Shown here: in pieces, positions 56,320 through 64,000 of the stretch
Layout: the number at the start of each line of letters is the position of its first letter
Position numbering within the stretch: the stretch's first letter is position 1
NCBI GenBank assembly: GCA_946811695.1
Contig: OX328123.1
Location: 31,399,399-31,463,398 of the forward strand
Reading direction: 5' to 3'
From: Gonocerus acuteangulatus
Taxonomy: Eukaryota > Arthropoda > Insecta > Hemiptera > Coreidae
Length of the DNA stretch: 64,000 nt
The notes under the pieces: generated by a model
What the model was told of the DNA's origin: nothing
Seen by the model: the letters and a program-made list of their open reading frames with translations, nothing else
The model's database searches: none
Position numbers and translations under genes: made by a program

Positions 56320-56617
56320 AATGTACACTGAAGAAGGATTCCCAAGAGGATTTTATTTTAATGACAGAACGTTTTCAAACCACATGTCCCCAGGGACATG
56401 TACCGCACTGGGCGAGAGACCACTAACAAGTCTCCCGGGACATGAATCACGCCACGAGAACACCTAATCAAATCTTATCAGTATTATAACCTGATAAATT
56501 AGGTAACTCAGTAATATGACCTTACATACTTTAAACACTTCTATAGTGAAATTAATACGTGAATAATTGTGCCGGATGTCAAGGCAAAAAGCATGAAAAC
56601 ATTTTATTTTTACAGTT
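56320..56617. other. unique spacer of the family B palindrome
   Basis: About 300 bp between the two facing 3' ends. Contains short palindromes (CATGTCCCCAGGGACATG near 56,383) but no gene. The CATGTCCC/GGGACATG motif recurs near 56,440. Confidence 0.6.
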
Positions 56618-58666
<2,049 letters not shown>

Positions 58667-59083
58667 TTTTTGTATTTTTTTTTTTTTTTTGTTTTTTGGA
58701 AAAACAACTGCTTATCATAAAAGATCAAAGAGAAGATATACCTGTGAATATATGTATGATAATGGTTTCTAGAATGAGTAGCACCTAGGAAATGTGGTAA
58801 GTTCTCATACCATCAGGTGAGTGAACTCTGTGATCGATGCTAGCACATTAGCCTCAATGAGGAGTACTATCAGTGACAGGTAGTGATCAGTCAGTTCTGA
58901 TATTCACTGAGGGTTAGGAGATACTTCATACTTGAAGTTTTGCAACTTGATTTTTCATTGATTATTTTTGCTAACTGCCCTTGGTTCTTGAGGGATTCCA
59001 GTTTTAGGAATTAGCTGGATTTATACCAAGGCCGAGTCCTCTGGAAATGCAGATCTTTCAGAATGCACTGAAAACGATATTTC

Positions 59084-59350
59084 ATAATTGAAGGGGTCGA
59101 GGCAAAATAGTGCCAAGTAACATTTTTAACACAACTTAACTGTAGCTGTTATATGTTGAATATTACGGGGGACTATCAGTTGAAATGGTTCGGGGCAACA
59201 AGATTGAGTAGCATACAGAGCTTGTAATCATATTTTAGTAGCATTTGTATCATAGACTGATAGTCCCACATAATATCCAACATATAACAGCTACAGTTGA
59301 CGTTTGTTAAAAATGTTGCTTGGCACTGTTTTGTCCACCCCTTCAATTAT
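59084..59350. mobile_element. hairpin MITE, ~267 bp
   Basis: Arms of ~96 bp (59,084-59,180 and 59,257-59,350) pair around a 76-bp loop. Ends TAATTGAAGGGGT/CCCCTTCAATTA, with CTGTAGCTGTTATATGTTG matched exactly. Arms are roughly 85% alike. No coding capacity; superfamily not assignable. Confidence 0.75.
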
Positions 59351-59914
59351 TGGGTATTTTGAAGGGAAAACGGTTCTTCCGCCACAAAACTCAGTATAAA
59401 CCATTCCTTTAACAGACAGCAACAGTACGATTGAAGGAGATCGTTTACAAGGAGTTAATATAGGAAGATGGGGGGGGGGTTGCTTCAATTCCAATAGCAA
59501 ATTATTAATATATCCCCCATCATTCGATTTATGTCATTTATTACAACGAACCCCGCTAAATATATTAGAGCTTGAATGTTACAAAGGACCTAATTAATAA
59601 ATGTGCCTCTGGATGAGATAAATTCTGTTATAATGTGACGATAACCGCTGTGCAACACCGTAATGGCAGAAATGTTCCTTACGAAATTAAGGAAGCCACT
59701 TTCTCAAGACAAAACTACCCGTAAGCCCTTTGCGCCACAAGTTTTCGTTTTCATGCATCGAAACTGTCTATAAAACTTGCGAAACATGCATTCCAGAACG
59801 CAGCTAAATCAGCTATAGTTGAGCCAAGTATTAGTTTTTTTTTTTTTGTGATTGGATGGATGTTGCCAAAAGAGATGTAGAGGGCAAAACTTTCACGTAG
59901 AGGGCACGTTTCGT

Positions 59915-60010
59915 CCAATCTTCCTTAGGGAGGAAATCCGACAACGTGATCCCATAGTGCCGAAAAGAAAAGACCACTTTTCAGAACCTACAGATCATGA
60001 AAAGAAAAAC
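59915..60010 (-). repeat. family B 3'-end remnant
   Basis: TCTTCCTTAGGGAGGAAATCC, CATAGTGCCGAAAAGAAAAG, TTTTCAGAACCTACAGATCATG and TTGAAATTTGTAT follow the order of 56,630-56,755. Confidence 0.55.
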
Positions 60011-60875
60011 TGTTGAAATTTGTATTTGTTTATATCGTAATATCCTAATTAACAGGAAGTGAACAGGGCGTAAGCTCGAAACGAAGAGAAAGTGACCAGA
60101 ATGTGAGAATGAAGTAACTTATTCTTTTGAAATTTTGTTATCATAATTGTGAGATAGCAGTCAGCAATTTAAATGGGCAAAACGTGAGAAATGCGCTTAG
60201 ATTTAAAAACGTTCTCGAAATAAGAGTGCTAACGATGTTAATGTAACCTGCAGTAGAAACAACATACACTTGATTTTCTCAGAATACACCTTATCGTATG
60301 TCAATCAAGAGGCGAGTCAAATTTCTCCTTCCAACCTTCAAGAATATTTTATAAATGTCAGCTGTTCCCTCAACCTTCATGTGCAGCCTAAGTATTCCCT
60401 CTAATCCAAGGAGTCGGCAGAACTTGAGGAGACGATTAGTTGAGAAGATCCATTTACTTGGACTTGGAATTCAAGTCCTTTTCCAAGGACTTCATTCAAT
60501 TAAATAGGGTGAATATTCATGAAGGGAACTTCACAAGGTTGCCAGCGAGGAATTCGCCAGCACATGTTTGTTTTAACATCTTGATACTCTCTTGGGGGGG
60601 GGGGGTTCTTTGTAGAATTTCGTTATAGCAAATGTAACGTTAGTGTTTCGCATTCGTGTGATAGCATTGGACGCACAACCGTATACAGTATATTGAGAAG
60701 ATCATTCTGATTCATCATTTTTTACTTGGCCGACCAACTGGTATGGGTCAGGCACCCCTGATCTAAGACCCCATGAAACTTTTTAGTCGCCATCCGGAAG
60801 CCATCAGACTAGAATTTTTAACATTCAGTATATAATAATATAATAACGGTGTATATATAAATATGTTTATATATA
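60011..60875. other. no recognisable gene
   Basis: Unassigned. A pure G run lies near 60,594-60,605. Confidence 0.4.
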
Positions 60876-61618
60876 TGGGTCTTTTTGCGAAGACCACATC
60901 CAGTTACTTGTGAAGTATCTGTAATTATTATAACAGTGATTCAGCGCAAGCGCATAACTCATTAGCTTTTCTATTGGCTATTCCTGTGCTCAATTGTATT
61001 GATTGTTGCTGGTAGTAAAGTAACCTTTAGCACTCAAGTCAATCCAACTCGCAAAAATTAATAGAATTCTATTAATTTTAGCGAGTTGGGTTGACTAGAG
61101 TTTTGATATCTTCTTCAACGGGCGTAGCGAGTGGAAAAGCATGGCACGTATGCCCATAATGCGAAATAAATATAAAATATAAATATTTTATACAACCACC
61201 GGCCAAAAAAAGTCGGCGAGGAGGCTCCTAAAATTCACAATTACTATTGATTTTCATAATATTAACCTTTATATTAATAAATACTGCTTGCTGCAATATA
61301 TTCTACTTATTTTCATTTATGTTTTAAGAGCCTAAAAGTATTAGTTACAAATACAAGTTATCTATGTAGAAAACCACATTGTATAAATACCTATAGTAAT
61401 AAATAAAGTTAATTTTAGTAGTGGTTGCAGTGATTATAAATAATTTTCATTACTATATTAAGATTTGATTATTATATTTATATAATATGGTATCTAATCT
61501 TAGCTAACCTGCAAAGAAAAAAAATAGATATCCTGCAAAGAACCTGTAAGCTAATCCGTAAGTAACAAAATCACGACAGATACTTCATAGTAACTGGATG
61601 CGGTCTTCGGAGAAAGAC

Positions 61619-61621
<3 letters not shown>
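60876..61621. mobile_element. TA-flanked inverted-repeat element, 746 bp
   Basis: Ends TGGGTCTTTTTGCGAAGACC (60,876) and GGTCTTCGGAGAAAGACCCA (ending 61,621) form ~45-bp inverted repeats with about 90% identity. Flanked by TATATA on both sides, consistent with TA target choice. Contains the 61,030-61,160 palindrome module. No transposase. Confidence 0.75.
61031..61160. repeat. palindromic module shared with the 21-24 kb inverted repeat
   Basis: A ~60-bp palindrome centred on GAATTC (about 61,031-61,092; AGTCAATCCAACTCGC... with its mirror), then TATCTTCTTCAACGGGCGTAG and GCATGGCACGTATGCCCATA. The same blocks occur at 21,565-21,665 and 21,863-21,990 and in mirror at 24.1-24.5 kb. Confidence 0.8.
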
Positions 61622-61669
<48 letters not shown>

Positions 61670-61720
61670 TATATACATTTTTTTTTTTTTTTTTTTTTTT
61701 TATTTTTTTTTTTTTTTTTT
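61622..61720. repeat. (TA)n then T-rich tract
   Basis: (TA)n 61,622-61,666, then a ~40-bp T tract (61,679-61,720) that is the poly(A) tail of the minus-strand SINE next to it. Confidence 0.9.
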
Positions 61721-61849
61721 ACGGCGCATCGACATAAATCTTGGCCATTAGCGCCGACGTCCAGGGTGCAACCAGCGATTTTCTCAGCGTGCCCTGAGAT
61801 GAGAAAATTTCTGGCGCCGGTGGGGATCGAACCCACCATCTCCCGCTTA
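61721..61849 (-). repeat. tRNA-headed SINE, 5'-truncated
   Basis: Minus strand: GCGGGAGATGGTGGGTTCGA TCCCCACC contains a perfect B box (GGTTCGATCCC) in a T-arm that pairs. A body with CTCATCTCAGGGCACGCTGA follows. The tail GGTTGCACCCTGGACGTCGG ... TGTCGATGCGCCGTAAAA resembles the tail of the 5S-headed SINEs. A-box side lost in the (TA)n at 61,850. Confidence 0.7.
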
Positions 61850-61859
61850 TATATATATA

Positions 61860-62110
61860 TATAATGTGTGAGTGTCTGTTCGCTCAAAAAGAAATCGGGA
61901 CCAAAATACTTTGTATGATGATTATTCACCAGCAGAATTCGGCAACCAAAACTCATGTTTTTAGGAAACATTCGCGCGAAAAAAAAATAGTAAGGTTACA
62001 TTTTTACGTTATTAGCCTTTCAGATACACCTATAATAAGTAATGGATAGCGAAATTAAATGAAACCACTTCCAAGGCCATACTATAATCTTTGTCGAGGA
62101 AAATGAAAAA
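61860..62110 (-). repeat. degraded family B remnant
   Basis: GTCTGTTCGCTCA, AATCGGGACCAAAATAC, ACCAGCAGAATTCGGC and CATTCGCGCGAAAAAAAA follow the order of 56,885-57,050. Confidence 0.55.
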
Positions 62111-62130
62111 AAAAAAAAAAAAAAAGCCGT

Positions 62131-62135
<5 letters not shown>

Positions 62136-62188
<53 letters not shown>
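62136..62188. repeat. (TA)n microsatellite
   Basis: About 26 TA units after an A-run at 62,107-62,125. Confidence 0.95.
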
Positions 62189-62189
<1 letters not shown>

Positions 62190-62190
<1 letters not shown>

Positions 62191-62940
62191 TTTATCTAAA
62201 TAGGAATGTATTTTTATAAAAAAAAAAAGGTAAAAAAAAAATTATTAGATTAGAAACATTTAGTATCAAATATTAGGAAATTACAAAACATAAGAACTTA
62301 AGACATTTAAACATCCGCAGAGTGATAAAACGGCAGTGAAACAGATTACTATTTACCTACAGCAAAGCATTATTATATTCAAATTTTAACAGCCTTTTTT
62401 CCATCTTTGTAAAAATTCATTGTTCTCTGTAACTTTATCTCTTTTTTTTTCAATTTATAATGAAGTGCTTCTACCCTTTATGAGGATAGAAATAAAGGAG
62501 GACAAAGAGAGGTGTTTGATTTGCCGAGAACCCTTCCAGTTCCATGGAAATCGCTTTGAGTTTTATAATGGAAGTTCGCTGAACTGGGGATGAATAGTCT
62601 GCTTCATCCTCAAATACAATCATCGGAGGATTCGTCTGGTATTACACAAAGGAATTAAGGATTCCAATATTTTTCTTCAAACATCATAAGAATTTTTTGT
62701 TCTTAAAACAAAACACAATATTTTGTATATTTTACAGTAGATTTTGGATTTTATGGTGAATAATTTTCTTCACGTCGAGCTGCTTAACTTTTTCGATAAT
62801 GCTGCCTTAATCGTCGCCTTCCGGAGGAATGTACTCAATTATGAAAATAACTCAAAGATATAGAAAATAAACAGTTATTTAAGTATTTACCACCTTTTTC
62901 TCGCCAGGAAACGGTTGATTCGTTATATTTCTTAGGAAAA
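62190..62940. other. no recognisable gene
   Basis: Unassigned AT-rich sequence. Confidence 0.4.
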
Positions 62941-63761
62941 TAGTGATGGGTTGCTATTAGCAGATCTGTTCTGTTTTAAGCAGTTAATCGTCATTAGCGT
63001 TAGCATGTTACTGCTAACGACTTGAAATAACAGATACTGTTATTAGCAGTTTAGGAGCCACTGGCAAAGCTATATCGATTCTCTTTCAATGTGCCAACAA
63101 CCTGGTCCTCCGAGCTACCAAGCTGCTAATCCAACGCTCGTTGGATCGTCTCAAACGCGACAGAAAGAAATTAATAGAATACACATACCGGAACACAAAA
63201 ATGAACAAAATACAATAAACAAAAAATGAATATAGCACGATGATAATAAAATGAATTAGAAGAGAATAAAGCAGTAACTGTGTACGTTTAATAATTTTAA
63301 AAAAATAGTAATACTTTTGAGATATCATAAATTTTTAAAAAAATGAAAAGAACAATAAAACGATAAAATCTTTATCTAATACAGAAAAAAAGTATCGATA
63401 AACTTTAGGTTTCTAAAAATCAATTATAGCACAAGTTGGTTAAAAAAATGAATATGGATAAAACGATCTACACAATTTTTTTAAAAAAAAAATCACTAAT
63501 TATACGTTATTTTCATTTTAATTGATGAATATGGTGCTCGTATAACCTAAGAAATTTATGTATATAAATAAATTTAAGAAATCGGAATGTAGTAACCAGC
63601 ATTTTCAGTTAATATCATGCCTTAGTACATTCTAGTATCTTATGAAATTGGTTGATAAGAATTAGCAGTTAGCAGTTGTATCTGTTATTTCTAACCGCTA
63701 ATCACTATTAGCATAAGTAGTTTGAACAGTTAAAGGAAAATAGCAATATTGCACATCACTG
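62941..63761. mobile_element. non-autonomous hAT element
   Basis: 821 bp. Ends TAGTGATGGGTTGCTATT and, on the other strand, CAGTGATGTGCAATATTGC, the C/TAGTGATG terminus common in hAT elements. Many subterminal GTTAGCAG/CTGCTAAC motifs as in hAT ends. Flanks TAGGAAAA and ATGGAAAA match at 6 of 8 bases, consistent with an aged 8-bp target duplication. No transposase frame; an 80-codon frame at 63,086-63,328 has no hAT motif. Confidence 0.7.
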
Positions 63762-64000
63762 ATGGAAAACTACCTATCGTCGAGAGAACGAAAGAACATC
63801 AGGCAATGAGCATTTGAAGAAGGATGCCACGTAAAATAAACATTAATAGTTTTGCTCTTTTCTATTTGCAATGAATCAATTATCAAGTTTTTATTTATTT
63901 ATTTCAATTTTAACGTTCGTTATTATTAACTAAGAATTGTAGGACGAGTTATATATAGGTTATCACACTTTTCTAGCCAGGATAGGGCTGGTGCCTTTTC
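63762..64000. other. no recognisable feature
   Basis: Unassigned sequence up to the window end; contains TAGTTTTGCTCTTTT, a weak echo of family A internal sequence. Confidence 0.3.

Noticed and set aside
61598..61971. Frames on both strands through 61.6-62.0 kb
   Set aside because: They are translations of (TA)n, a T-tract and a SINE; no gene.

Overview
This window is AT-rich animal DNA, most likely from an arthropod. I infer that from the element repertoire (APE-type non-LTR elements with RNase H, a gypsy-type LTR element, a mariner) and from many long (TA)n arrays. I cannot place the species. Almost everything recognisable is transposable-element sequence. The only convincing host gene piece is one 88-bp exon on the minus strand (44,038-44,125). 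It codes for a signal peptide and has good splice signals on both sides, so much of the window is probably intronic or intergenic to a secreted-protein gene.

Layout. 1-1,600: nothing firm except a possible coding fragment at the left edge. 1,600-4,890: a broken, 5'-truncated I-type non-LTR retrotransposon (+). 5-12 kb: a 5S-rRNA-headed SINE, short LINE 3' ends and fragments of several repeat families. 12.2-17.95 kb: a nearly complete but mutated member of the same I-type family on the minus strand (ORF1 zinc knuckles; ORF2 endonuclease-RT-RNase H). 18.2-19.2 kb: a hAT-like element split by a Jockey/CR1-like LINE end with an exact 11-bp target duplication. 20-28 kb: Helitron-like non-autonomous elements (family A), one of them interrupted by one arm of a 1.57-kb inverted duplication whose arms each carry a 5S-derived SINE, followed by two tandem copies of another repeat. 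28.64-35.79 kb: a young gypsy-type LTR retrotransposon with 530-bp LTRs and a degraded pol. 37.9-45 kb: LINE 3' fragments, AT-rich duplications and the host exon. 45.5-46.5 kb: an internally deleted mariner. 47.7-48.8 kb: the cleanest family A element. 49.3-49.7 kb: a 96-bp minisatellite. 50-51.7 kb: a tRNA-like pol III unit and LINE C-terminal fragments. 53.4-58.7 kb: family B Helitron-like elements arranged tail to tail as a large palindrome, one of them carrying a small inverted-repeat insert with a hammerhead-ribozyme-like motif. 59-63.8 kb: MITEs, a tRNA-headed SINE and a non-autonomous hAT.

Main points. Two families of structured elements (A and B) share a 5' terminus. Each ends in a 3' hairpin followed by CTAA, and in each family the hairpin's outer arm plus CTAA is the inverted repeat of a block just inside that family's own 5' end. 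This resembles Helentron/HINE (HLE2) architecture and explains much of the dispersed repeat and (TA)n content. SINEs with a 5S head and with a tRNA head share the same 3' tail. No autonomous element in the window appears intact.
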